Assembly: GCA_030064795.1 (NCBI GenBank)
Contig: JASJEI010000177.1
Location: forward strand, 1-13,738
DNA length: 13,738 nucleotides
Source of the DNA: Pleurocapsa sp. MO_226.B13
Lineage (GTDB): Bacteria > Cyanobacteriota > Cyanobacteriia > Cyanobacteriales > Xenococcaceae
Direction of reading: 5' to 3'
A program made the position numbers and the translations under genes. Below are positions 7,597 through 13,738 of the stretch, piece after piece. The notes under the pieces were generated by a model. That model did no database searches and had not been told where the DNA came from. It worked only from the letters and a program-made list of their open reading frames with translations. The first letter of the stretch is position 1. Each line of letters opens with the position of its first letter.

Positions 7597-7905
7597 TTAG
7601 TTCCCAGGGTGGAGTTGGGGAGTGATGGTTTCTGGTGGTTCTTCTTCAACTTGCTGGACAACTTTGATCTGTCTAGCATCTGCACCAAAGTTCATCGGTT
7701 TGGCAAGGGCATCTAGTTGCGCTTTGGCTTTGGCTTTTGCCCGTATTTCCAGAATCGAAATGGGAATAACTACGATCCAGAATAAAGAAGCGATCGCAAT
7801 AACTATCCAGTCGGCGCGATCGGTTTTGGAACATTCTCGATCGCTAAACATTCTATAGAGTAGAAAAAAACAATATGCACCAGCACCAGAAAGATAAAAA
7901 GTCAT
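7597..7905 (-). CDS. Small two-TM protein of unknown function
   Basis: A 102-residue protein that I do not recognise. TM1 is about residues 4-20 (YLSGAGAYCFFLLYRMF). A charged loop with Asp/Arg/Lys follows, then TM2 at about 33-53 (WIVIAIASLFWIVVIPISILE). The rest is a soluble tail: an Ala/Lys repeat (RAKAKAKAQ), then an acidic, Pro-rich end (VEEEPPETITPQ). The ATG at 7905 gives the hydrophobic start directly; no Shine-Dalgarno sequence is clear. It converges on tilS, separated by the palindromic repeat. The TM-loop-TM layout and clean fit between neighbours support a real gene. Confidence 0.75.
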   Translation of the reverse strand: MTFYLSGAGAYCFFLLYRMFSDRECSKTDRADWIVIAIASLFWIVVIPISILEIRAKAKAKAQLDALAKPMNFGADARQIKVVQQVEEEPPETITPQLHPGN

Positions 7906-8033
7906 TTTAAATCAAGATTTCAAGTTCTATATAGGATCGATTATGCTGGTTACTCTGACTCAGGAAAACAGTATTAATCAGTAAATATTAATAAAGTTTA
8001 GATAAAATACAATGTATTTAATATTTAGGGACT

Positions 8034-8125
8034 TATAGCAATACGGACTTACATTAGGACACTTATTACTTATTACTTCCGAGCAATCAAATAAACTTGT
8101 CCTAATACAACTTTGTACGGCTATA
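8034..8125. repeat. MITE-like element with imperfect terminal inverted repeats
   Basis: The left end (8034-8060) begins TATAGC and ends TTAGGAC. The right end (8099-8125) is its inverted partner, beginning GTCCTAAT and ending CGGCTATA. The 27-nt arms match at 20 positions around a 38-bp centre. No coding capacity. The layout suggests a small non-autonomous element or a decayed repeat; no target-site duplication was seen. Confidence 0.45.
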
Positions 8126-8151
8126 TTCCCCAGCTAGTTAATTAGGACTAT

Positions 8152-8171
8152 AAAGGCAAAAGCCTTTTTTT
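8152..8171 (+). terminator. Terminator-like hairpin upstream of DUF3038 gene
   Basis: AAAGGC (8152-8157), loop AAAA, GCCTTT (8162-8167), then TTTT: a 6-bp stem followed by a T-tract on the plus strand. No plus-strand gene ends just before it, so it could end a short upstream transcript or act as a leader attenuator. The stem is weak (three GC pairs). Confidence 0.4.
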
Positions 8172-8232
8172 AAACCCAAACTCCGAATTTCTAACTAGAT
8201 GCCTGCAAGTCCTCGATCGCTTTTTGGTAATT

Positions 8233-8841
8233 ATGCCAACCACTGCCGACAATGCCTTTGATGCCTCAAGATGGCAAGATTTAACCCAGCCTAAATTGAC
8301 CGACGCTCGACAGCTAGAAAATATTAAATCCCATTTAGATTTAGTATTGTTGGCACTAGAAGCGATCGCCAATATTGGTTCTGAGGCGATCGTTCAAGCA
8401 GCCAAAGATTTAAACTTAGAATCGATTGTTGGCGATCGCATTACCCTTTGGCGGTTGAGGGCTGCTAACCCACAGCGAAAAAGTTCGGGGGGCAGAAAAA
8501 AACTCGATGTAGAAGAAGCACGGGCGATCGTCTTAATTATTTGTCACCTAGCCCATCAACATCAAGAATTACTCCGTCGTGCTGTCAGTCTTTTAGAACA
8601 ATTGACCGAACAAGAGCGATCGCCACATCAGACAGCATTGTTGGGTAATTACCTCGATAAATTTATTAATTATCATCAAGAAAGAATTGGAGAGCCTGGG
8701 CAAAATAATTCTGAATCTTTATCTTATTTAGCCTGGAAGTTATTAATCGATCTTTTATTTTATAGTGGTGACAATGGTCATCGCCTCTTGTGGATTGCTA
8801 TCTTTGATGCAGCTAAAGGAGTTCGCGATCGCAAAGAATAA
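8233..8841 (+). CDS. DUF3038 family protein
   Basis: A 202-residue, mainly alpha-helical soluble protein that I assign to the cyanobacterial family DUF3038. Characteristic parts are the Leu-rich helix LDLVLLALEAIANIGSEAI, the SSGGRKKLDVEEARAIVLIICHLAHQHQELLRRAV block and the C-terminal LLWIAIFDAAKGVRDRKE. Function is unknown. The ATG at 8233 is chosen; a TTG three codons upstream (8224) would add MVI but is less likely. The DUF4335 gene follows after 21 bp, a pairing I know from many cyanobacteria, so a joint role is likely. The gene carries four HIP1 sites, typical of native chromosomal DNA. Confidence 0.85.
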   Translation: MPTTADNAFDASRWQDLTQPKLTDARQLENIKSHLDLVLLALEAIANIGSEAIVQAAKDLNLESIVGDRITLWRLRAANPQRKSSGGRKKLDVEEARAIVLIICHLAHQHQELLRRAVSLLEQLTEQERSPHQTALLGNYLDKFINYHQERIGEPGQNNSESLSYLAWKLLIDLLFYSGDNGHRLLWIAIFDAAKGVRDRKE

Positions 8842-8862
8842 ATAATCATTATTAAAATAGTA

Positions 8863-10197
8863 ATGTTTAAGACCGTACATCGTTTTACCCCGCCTACCTG
8901 TACTCTAGAAATCAAAGGTAAAAAGTCTCCTCTCTCGCGTTGGCGCGATCGAGATGTACTCAAGAAAATTCGGTTTCAATTAAGCTTTGACGATCCGCGT
9001 TTACCGAGTTCGCAACAGGTAGTAGTTAAGGGCGATCGACAGGATTTAGAAAAGCTCAAGACAGTAATCGATAGTTATATTCAAAATTTTTTACACGCTT
9101 CTTTTCAGGCAAAAAATCAATTTCAATCAGATTTGAACCATAACCAGCGAGGCGATCGCGATTGGCCCTATTTACAACCCCAGGGGTTAGTTAGTCACGA
9201 GCTATTTTTTGGCTGTTTAAAACACGACAGCACTAGCAATAAAATCAAACTCAGTACGGTACAGTTATTCGATTTGGTTACGGCATTAGAAGCCTACAAT
9301 ACCCAGATCTCCGCTTTACCACAGTTAAAACCACAATCTACTAAGCCCATAATTTTTCTTTGGGGTGGAATAGCTGCTACGCTGGTGGCTGCTGTAGGTA
9401 CTACTGCTATTTTTGTCAGAACTACATCGGTGCAAAATCTAGTTTCATCTTCTCCCTCAGACTCCTCTACAGATAATGCTCAATTAGATGAAGTAATTCC
9501 GCCACCAGCACCAAAGACACCCAGTCAAGCTACTCCCAAACCCAATCGCACTTTATCATCTACCAAAAGATTGCCCCCTCCTCCCGCAGTCGATACTCCC
9601 AAACCCCAACCCGATATTCCCGATCCTGCTGACTATCCTTTATCTAGGGTAGCTCGTCAATCTGGATTGGATCGTCCCTCGACTGAAAAGCAAAAATCTG
9701 CTAACCGACAGACTGAATCTGTAATTACAATTCCCGCAGAAACCAAACCAGAAACCAAACCTGGCGATCGCGATCGAAATTTAGATAAAGTTGAAACAAT
9801 CCCAGAAGTCACAACTAAAATTAACCCCACTCGCGATCTAGAAGTAGCTAAGTCTAATAATTCTGCTCTAGAATCTGCAAAAACCTCATATCTTCCTCAA
9901 GAACCTCAATTAGCAGAAATAAAAGCTTATTTCCAAGAAACATGGCAACCACCAGCAGAACTAAAACAAAGTCTAGAATATCGTTTATATCTTGATGCTG
10001 ATGGCTCTGTTGCCAGAGTAGTGCCGATGGGTAAAGCTGCTAGATTATATCTGAGCCAAACCAAGATTCCCTTACAAAAAGAAGCCTTTATTTCTCCTGC
10101 TGCTAAATCTCAGCCAGCGGTGATTCGCCTCTTACTCAATCCCGATGGAGGCGTTCGAGTATTTAGAGAACACTCACCACAGTCCGAGAGCAAGTAA
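8863..10197 (+). CDS. DUF4335 family protein, TonB-like layout
   Basis: A 444-residue protein. The N-terminal DUF4335 domain is about residues 1-155, opening with RFTPPTCTLEIKGKKSPLSRW, then IRFQLSFDDPRLP, QQVVVKGDR and SYIQNFL. One TM helix lies at about 163-184 (IIFLWGGIAATLVAAVGTTAIF). A long Pro/Lys/Thr-rich low-complexity linker spans about 195-335 (PPPAPKTPSQATPKP and similar). A compact C-terminal part is about 340-440 (IKAYFQETWQPPAELKQ, YRLYLDADGSVARVVP, IRLLLNPDGGVRVF). By the positive-inside rule the N-domain is cytoplasmic, with linker and C-domain in the periplasm, resembling TonB-like proteins in layout only. Function is unknown. It is almost certainly co-transcribed with the DUF3038 gene. 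The ATG at 8863 has no clear Shine-Dalgarno sequence. Confidence 0.88.
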   Translation: MFKTVHRFTPPTCTLEIKGKKSPLSRWRDRDVLKKIRFQLSFDDPRLPSSQQVVVKGDRQDLEKLKTVIDSYIQNFLHASFQAKNQFQSDLNHNQRGDRDWPYLQPQGLVSHELFFGCLKHDSTSNKIKLSTVQLFDLVTALEAYNTQISALPQLKPQSTKPIIFLWGGIAATLVAAVGTTAIFVRTTSVQNLVSSSPSDSSTDNAQLDEVIPPPAPKTPSQATPKPNRTLSSTKRLPPPPAVDTPKPQPDIPDPADYPLSRVARQSGLDRPSTEKQKSANRQTESVITIPAETKPETKPGDRDRNLDKVETIPEVTTKINPTRDLEVAKSNNSALESAKTSYLPQEPQLAEIKAYFQETWQPPAELKQSLEYRLYLDADGSVARVVPMGKAARLYLSQTKIPLQKEAFISPAAKSQPAVIRLLLNPDGGVRVFREHSPQSESK

Positions 10198-10206
10198 TTA
10201 TGGCGG

Positions 10207-10551
10207 TTATTTTCCCAAACCAAGAAACTTTTTGAGCCATTCTAAAAAATCACCAATATCCTGGGTAGAAATTCTCAGCAGAGCAAGTATGCCCAATAAG
10301 ATGAGAATTGTGCCGATCAAAAAATTGTTTTCGTATAAAGATAAACCGACAATAGCGATAAAATAAGGGGATACAATCCGACTAATTTTTTCTACTGTAG
10401 AAACCAGGTCGTTTTCTTCAATAATCTTACCTGGTTGCAAAATAGTATCTTGAGGTGAGTCTAAATTATCTGCGGGAGGGGGCGAAAGTTCAATGTCTTG
10501 CAGATCTGACATGGTAGGCTTTTGTGGTTCACGAGGCGACTTTCCAAACAT
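10207..10551 (-). CDS. Small two-TM membrane protein of unknown function
   Basis: A 114-residue protein of no family known to me. The first 45 residues are polar, Pro-rich and acidic (SPPPADNLDSPQDT). Two hydrophobic helices lie at about 58-73 (RIVSPYFIAIVGLSLY) and 77-94 (FLIGTILILLGILALLRI). The C-terminus is short and amphipathic, ending LEWLKKFLGLGK. The ATG at 10551 is used; Met14 is an alternative. It converges on the DUF4335 gene with only 9 bp between the stops and diverges from the GH57 gene. The TM pattern and tight spacing support a real gene. Confidence 0.72.
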   Translation of the reverse strand: MFGKSPREPQKPTMSDLQDIELSPPPADNLDSPQDTILQPGKIIEENDLVSTVEKISRIVSPYFIAIVGLSLYENNFLIGTILILLGILALLRISTQDIGDFLEWLKKFLGLGK

Positions 10552-10733
10552 AACTCAACTCATCCAAGGGTAAATCTATCTTGTTATCTTAAGATAGCCT
10601 GATTTGGGTCTAGATCTGTCTTTATTTAATTATCACTTCTTTTCTTAAAAATTACTTTAGATTTGTTCCATGAGATAGCCCATTAATGCCAATAAAATAA
10701 AAAATCATCTTCTTATAGTTTCAGAGGACAACA

Positions 10734-12212
10734 ATGGTGATTGTAACAGCACCTCAAAATAGTCTCGAAGTATTGACGAATGGTTTACCTAACATTTGTG
10801 GTAGGGAATCAGAAATCGCTTCAATCGTAAATCACGATCGGCCGATATTTTTATCCCAGAGCAACATCGATCTGGCTGGGGTTAATGCAGGTTTTGCTTG
10901 CGCCCTTCATATGCACCAGCCCACTATTCCCGCAGGTACTAATGGCGAACTGATTAGCAACTTGCAACATATGTTCAACAATCCCCATGATGGAGACAAT
11001 CACAACGCAGAGGTATTTGCTTGGTGTTATTCTCGCATGGGAGACTGGATACCAGAATTGGTAGCCAATGGTTGCAATCCTCGGATTATGCTGGACTATT
11101 CGGGCAACCTGCTGTGGGGTTTTCAGCAAATGGGACGCAACGATATCTTAGACAACCTCAAAAAGCTCGCTTGCGATCCTCAGTATCAGCCCTACGTTGA
11201 GTGGTTGGGTACAATGTGGAGTCATGCAGTTGTTCCCTCGACTCCTATCCCCGATATCAAGCTACATATTCAAGCTTGGCAGCACTACTTTGCAGCTATC
11301 TTTGGTTTTGAAGCTCTAGGACGAGTAAAAGGCTTTTCTCCCCCAGAAATGCATCTGCCCAATCACCCCGACACTCTCTACGAATATATCAAGGCATTAA
11401 AAGAGTGTGGTTATCGCTGGTTACTGGTACAAGAACACTCCGTAGAAAGGCTAGATGGTTCGGGTTTACATCACGATGATAAATATATCCCCAATCGTCT
11501 GGTGGCTCGCAACTCCAACGGTGAAACCATCAGTATTACCGCTTTGATTAAAACCCAAGGCTCTGATACTAAATTGGTAGCTCAAATGCAGCCCTATCAC
11601 GAAGCTAAGGGCAGGGGCAAACAACAGATAGGCAATGTCTCTGTACCCAGTTGCGTCAGTCAGATCGCTGATGGCGAAAATGGCGGGGTGATGATGAATG
11701 AGTATGCTCGCGATTTCCAACCTGTTTGGTATGAAATTAAAGACAATACTAATGTTGTAGGTTTGAACGGGACAGAATACATCGAACTAATCGAAGCTGC
11801 GGGAGCCAAGCCTGAAGACTATCCTACCTGTCAGGCAGTAGGACAGCATAAAATTTGGCAACAGGTAGATCCTGACAATGCTACACCAGAAAAAGTAGCC
11901 CAGGCGATCGCGCACCTGCAAGAGACTGACCATCAGTTTCATATGGATGGGGCATCTTGGACAGACGATCTTAGTTGGGTAAGAGGTTACGAAAACGTCC
12001 TCGAACCGATGAATCAATTAAGCGCGATGTTTCATCAAAAGTTTGATGCTGCCCTAGCCGAAGATCCTGCTGTGACCAAAACAAAGGAATACCAAGAGGC
12101 ATTGCTTTATGTCTTACTGGTAGAAACTAGCTGCTTCCGCTATTGGGGACAGGGTACTTGGACTGATTATGCCAGAGAACTATTCCGCAGAGGTGAAGCC
12201 TTGCTCAAATAA
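10734..12212 (+). CDS. Glycoside hydrolase family 57 protein
   Basis: A 492-residue enzyme of GH57, a retaining family of alpha-glucan-active enzymes (alpha-amylase, 4-alpha-glucanotransferase, branching enzyme, amylopullulanase). GH57 motif 1 is HMHQP at 59-63. The nucleophile region GFSPPEMHLP is at 200-209, with E205 the likely nucleophile. IADGENGG at 311-318 gives D313 as the likely acid/base, and the late motif FRYWGQGTW is at 468-476. Catalytic residues appear intact. There is no signal peptide, so it should act in the cytoplasm, probably on glycogen or related glucans (inference); the exact activity cannot be told. The start is well supported: AGAGGA lies a few bases before the ATG at 10734. 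The gene stands alone between divergent and convergent neighbours. Confidence 0.92.
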   Translation: MVIVTAPQNSLEVLTNGLPNICGRESEIASIVNHDRPIFLSQSNIDLAGVNAGFACALHMHQPTIPAGTNGELISNLQHMFNNPHDGDNHNAEVFAWCYSRMGDWIPELVANGCNPRIMLDYSGNLLWGFQQMGRNDILDNLKKLACDPQYQPYVEWLGTMWSHAVVPSTPIPDIKLHIQAWQHYFAAIFGFEALGRVKGFSPPEMHLPNHPDTLYEYIKALKECGYRWLLVQEHSVERLDGSGLHHDDKYIPNRLVARNSNGETISITALIKTQGSDTKLVAQMQPYHEAKGRGKQQIGNVSVPSCVSQIADGENGGVMMNEYARDFQPVWYEIKDNTNVVGLNGTEYIELIEAAGAKPEDYPTCQAVGQHKIWQQVDPDNATPEKVAQAIAHLQETDHQFHMDGASWTDDLSWVRGYENVLEPMNQLSAMFHQKFDAALAEDPAVTKTKEYQEALLYVLLVETSCFRYWGQGTWTDYARELFRRGEALLK

Positions 12213-12223
12213 CTAATTGCTAA

Positions 12224-12249
12224 CGGGTGGGTAAGATCTTACTCACCCG
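12224..12249. terminator. GC-rich hairpin after the GH57 gene
   Basis: CGGGTGGGTAAGA (12224-12236) is followed directly by its complement TCTTACTCACCCG, with one G-T pair. The palindrome lies 11 bp after the GH57 stop and 44 bp from the end of the converging frame. No T-tract follows on either strand, so it is a likely transcript-end or stabilising hairpin rather than a classical intrinsic terminator. Confidence 0.5.
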
Positions 12250-12293
12250 ACAATCCTGCAACCAAAACAACGGGATTAAATATCTGTTTATGA

Positions 12294-12722
12294 CTACATT
12301 TGTGCTTGTTGTCGATCTAAAGCTTGCTTAAATACACTCTCTACAAAAGCAGAATTAGTTTTGAGCTGTGCAATAAAAGCATTCAATGTTTCAGGACTAC
12401 TTTTAACCACCAAACAATCATCGCCGTAACTGACAATCAAGTCTTGTCTCATCTGGCGTAGCTTTTCTGGCTCGGCAAAATCTTCTCGCTCTAAAAGGCA
12501 AACTTTAATTTGTTTTTCTAAAGCTCGTTCCTGAATTGGTTCAGAAATCGATGATTCTCGATCGCCGAGCCTTAATTGCCGATCGCCTAATATATCAGCA
12601 ATAGTAGCCGTCCGCTCCTGCCAACAACCAACTTTGATTTTTACCTTGACACCAATAGTTAGTTCCGCGATCGCTTTGTGGCAATCTAATTTCCCAAAAG
12701 CAGCTTTGATTTGATTTGTGAT
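12294..12722 (-). pseudogene. Open frame without a start codon, probably decayed gene
   Basis: The minus strand is open for 142 codons from just after an in-frame TAA (12725-12723) to TAG at 12296-12294. The translation looks like a real soluble protein. One segment reads KAIAELTIGVKVKIKVGCWQ, then ERTATIADILGD; further on are LEREDFAEPEKLRQMRQDLI, VSYGDDCLVVKSSPETL and the C-terminus FVESVFKQALDRQQAQM. No ATG, GTG or TTG occurs in the frame before TTG codons and the Met at 12452-12450, so about 90 N-terminal residues have no standard start. Either the start codon was lost by mutation, or a non-AUG start or sequence error is involved. Starting at 12452 would leave only 52 residues. I do not recognise the family. 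HIP1 is present within it, as in native genes. Confidence 0.5.
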
Positions 12723-12882
12723 TTACTTAAAAATGGCGATCGCTATGGCGAGCCAAGCTGAAACCTAGTTTATTTTGTCGCGCCAGGGATAGAAGTGAAA
12801 ATAAAAAGTTATATAAAAAGTTATGTTAGGTTCAGATGGAGAGTCAAATCTCGGTGTAGATAAACTCGATCGCTTTTTTGGT

Positions 12883-13065
12883 TTAAGGAGATTCATTTTT
12901 TAGGCGATCGCTCGATAATTGTCTTGATTCAAAATTTTCTTCCAGTTCTATCTTAGTCTCAGTAAGAGGAGTTAAGCTAAGAACTATTCTGCCAAAAGCG
13001 AACATCAATAAAATACCTGCAATTGCTAGAACTAAGTCAATAATCAAATTACTAGAAAGTTTCAC
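12883..13065 (-). CDS. Possible 60-residue single-TM protein
   Basis: A GTG-started frame (13065-13063) encodes one strong TM helix at about residues 7-30 (LIIDLVLAIAGILLMFAFGRIVLS), followed by a polar acidic tail (TETKIELEENFESRQ). The family is unknown and there is no clear Shine-Dalgarno sequence. It is short and isolated, so it may be spurious; the helix with adjoining charged tail makes a real small protein plausible. An ATG at 13067-13065 overlaps the GTG but is in a different frame. Confidence 0.4.
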   Translation of the reverse strand: MKLSSNLIIDLVLAIAGILLMFAFGRIVLSLTPLTETKIELEENFESRQLSSDRLKNESP

Positions 13066-13078
13066 ATAAGTTGAAACA

Positions 13079-13118
13079 AAAATCCGATCGCCCCTACAGC
13101 AAGACGAGATCGGATTTT
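13079..13118 (-). terminator. Rho-independent-type hairpin
   Basis: AAAATCCGATC (13079-13089) and GATCGGATTTT (13108-13118) form a perfect 11-bp stem with an 18-nt loop. Read on the minus strand the stem ends in TTTTTG, fitting a terminator for transcripts from the DUF1622 gene upstream. It would separate them from the small ORF at 12883-13065. Confidence 0.55.
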
Positions 13119-13177
13119 AAGAAACAAATTCCCAGGCTAGTGAGAATGAAATAGCCCTGCGTTTAACCCAACCTACG

Positions 13178-13247
13178 AAGTCTCTTGTTAATGCGTGAGA
13201 ATTGGTATAACTAAGTCTCTTGTTACTTTCGAGAAACGGTATAATCT
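13178..13247. repeat. 35-bp imperfect tandem duplication
   Basis: Two adjacent copies (13178-13212 and about 13213-13247) each start with AAGTCTCTTGTTA (identical 13-mer) and share GAGAA-N2-GGTATAA further on. The second copy reads GGTATAAT, a -10-like sequence. Confidence 0.7.
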
Positions 13248-13252
13248 CGAAA
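13227..13252. repeat. 8-bp hairpin overlapping the second tandem copy
   Basis: TTTCGAGA (13227-13234), a 10-nt loop AACGGTATAA, then TCTCGAAA (13245-13252). Perfect stem; no flanking T-tract on the plus strand. It may be an operator-like dyad or an RNA hairpin; role unknown. Confidence 0.5.
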
Positions 13253-13373
13253 ATAAAAAGTTAATCTACATCCTGATTCAACTTAAGGATTTTATTTTCA
13301 ATATCTATACGATTTTGCTTAATAAATAATTTAAGACTTTTTTCTACTTTGACAAGACTTGGGAGTCTGGAGT

Positions 13374-13738
13374 TTAATGGTGCAATTTTGAGGGGATTTT
13401 TGACTGTTCTGCCGATAACAATGATTTTTCTTCTGTAACATCGTGATAACTATTGTTAATCGCCTGTAGCAACAGATAATTTAAAACCGTCCTGAGAGCA
13501 ATAATTGCTGCTAATTGTCCGATCTCGTTCCAGGTAGGAGTAATTGTGGTTTTTAAAATGCTTCCCCCTACCAAAAAACTTAGTCCCAAAGAAAAAGAGT
13601 AACCCAACTCCAAGCGACTTGCCTGAAATGCGATCGCCGAACGAGAATTAGAAAAGATGTGTTTGCAGTAAATAATCAAGGCTTTGATGATTCCCGTCAC
13701 GATCACAAAGAGTGCTAGTAACTGACATAGACTAACTA
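13374..13738 (-). CDS. DUF1622 family membrane protein, 5' end outside window
   Basis: The frame ends with TAA at 13376-13374 and is open to the right edge. A GTG at 13706 could start it, but the frame continues upstream (VSLCQLLALF) with hydrophobic residues that look like the rest of a first TM helix, so the true start is most likely beyond 13738. Matches to DUF1622 are the ALIIYCKHIF and QASRLELGYSFSLGLSFLVGGSILKTT segments, then PTWNEIGQLAAIIALRTVLNYLLLQAI. Three TM helices are expected in the full protein, giving a small inner-membrane protein of unknown function. The polar tail (VTEEKSLLSAEQSKIPSKLHH) is unremarkable. Confidence 0.8.
   Translation of the reverse strand, partial: VSLCQLLALFVIVTGIIKALIIYCKHIFSNSRSAIAFQASRLELGYSFSLGLSFLVGGSILKTTITPTWNEIGQLAAIIALRTVLNYLLLQAINNSYHDVTEEKSLLSAEQSKIPSKLHH

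Larger units (their letters stand above)
7906..8232. other. Intergenic region with mobile-like repeat and hairpin
   Basis: A 327-bp AT-rich gap between a minus-strand gene and the DUF3038 gene. It contains a MITE-like inverted repeat (8034-8125) and a terminator-like hairpin (8152-8171), leaving about 60 bp before the DUF3038 start. No coding frame was recognised. Confidence 0.5.
13066..13373. other. Intergenic region with repeats and two hairpins
   Basis: A 308-bp gap without a supported gene. It holds a terminator-like hairpin (13079-13118), a 35-bp tandem duplication (13178-13247) and a second hairpin overlapping its right copy (13227-13252). Confidence 0.5.

Noticed and set aside
7236..7688. 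150-codon minus-strand frame
   Set aside because: It overlaps tilS antisense and the real 102-residue gene; the translation is compositionally biased (Ser/Arg/Ala) with no domain.
8224..8232. TTG at 8224 as start of the DUF3038 gene
   Set aside because: It adds only MVI, has no ribosome binding site, and an ATG follows at 8233.
10145..10366. 73-codon plus-strand frame after the DUF4335 gene
   Set aside because: It overlaps the DUF4335 3' end in another frame and is antisense to the 114-residue membrane protein gene.
10585..10596. Palindrome TATCTTAAGATA upstream of the GH57 gene
   Set aside because: Short, AT-rich and about 140 bp from the start; expected by chance in such DNA, with no second copy seen.
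11466..12017. Minus-strand open frames inside the GH57 gene
   Set aside because: Shadow frames of a strongly conserved enzyme; no start signals and no recognisable protein features.

Overview
The window is chromosomal DNA from a cyanobacterium. The evidence is about two dozen copies of the HIP1 octamer GCGATCGC in 13.7 kb, AT-leaning base composition, and several gene families that I know only or mainly from cyanobacteria (DUF3038/DUF4335 pair, PatD-like protein, receiver-TM-BON protein). No heterocyst- or lineage-specific marker fixes the genus. A unicellular or pleurocapsalean/chroococcalean cyanobacterium is a reasonable guess, not a demonstrated fact. Gene content is mostly housekeeping plus cyanobacterium-specific unknowns. 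There is no CRISPR array, transposase, prophage, tRNA or rRNA.

Left part (1-2930): the 5' portion of a GlcD-type FAD-linked oxidase gene runs off the left edge on the minus strand. It diverges from a PadR-family repressor gene, and the region between them holds a perfect 10+3+10 bp inverted repeat that is probably the PadR operator. The repressor is followed 4 bp later by a gene for an unknown membrane protein. Convergent to these are a PatD-like gene and a small membrane-protein gene that overlaps its 3' end.

Middle (2930-8000): a complete bifunctional (p)ppGpp synthetase/hydrolase (Rsh) converges on an unusual membrane-anchored response-regulator-like protein. That protein has a receiver domain, coiled coil, one TM helix and a C-terminal BON domain, and its phosphoacceptor Asp is Asn. 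Next are tilS, whose last codons lie inside a cyanobacterial palindromic repeat, and a convergent gene for a small two-TM protein.

Right part (8000-13738): after a 330-bp gap with a MITE-like inverted repeat and a terminator-like hairpin come the DUF3038-DUF4335 gene pair. The DUF4335 protein has a TonB-like layout (cytoplasmic domain, TM helix, Pro-rich linker, C-terminal domain). A convergent small membrane-protein gene, a GH57 glycoside hydrolase, a long minus-strand reading frame without any standard start codon (probably a decayed gene), a weakly supported 60-codon membrane ORF, and the 3' part of a DUF1622 membrane protein gene complete the window. The last intergenic region holds a 35-bp tandem duplication and two hairpins.

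No single operon spans the window. The biologically linked sets are (i) FAD oxidase / PadR / membrane protein around one operator, (ii) PatD-like plus overlapping small membrane protein, and (iii) DUF3038 plus DUF4335. The best candidates for undescribed biology are the phosphorylation-incompetent receiver-BON membrane protein, the DUF3038/DUF4335 pair and the PadR module.
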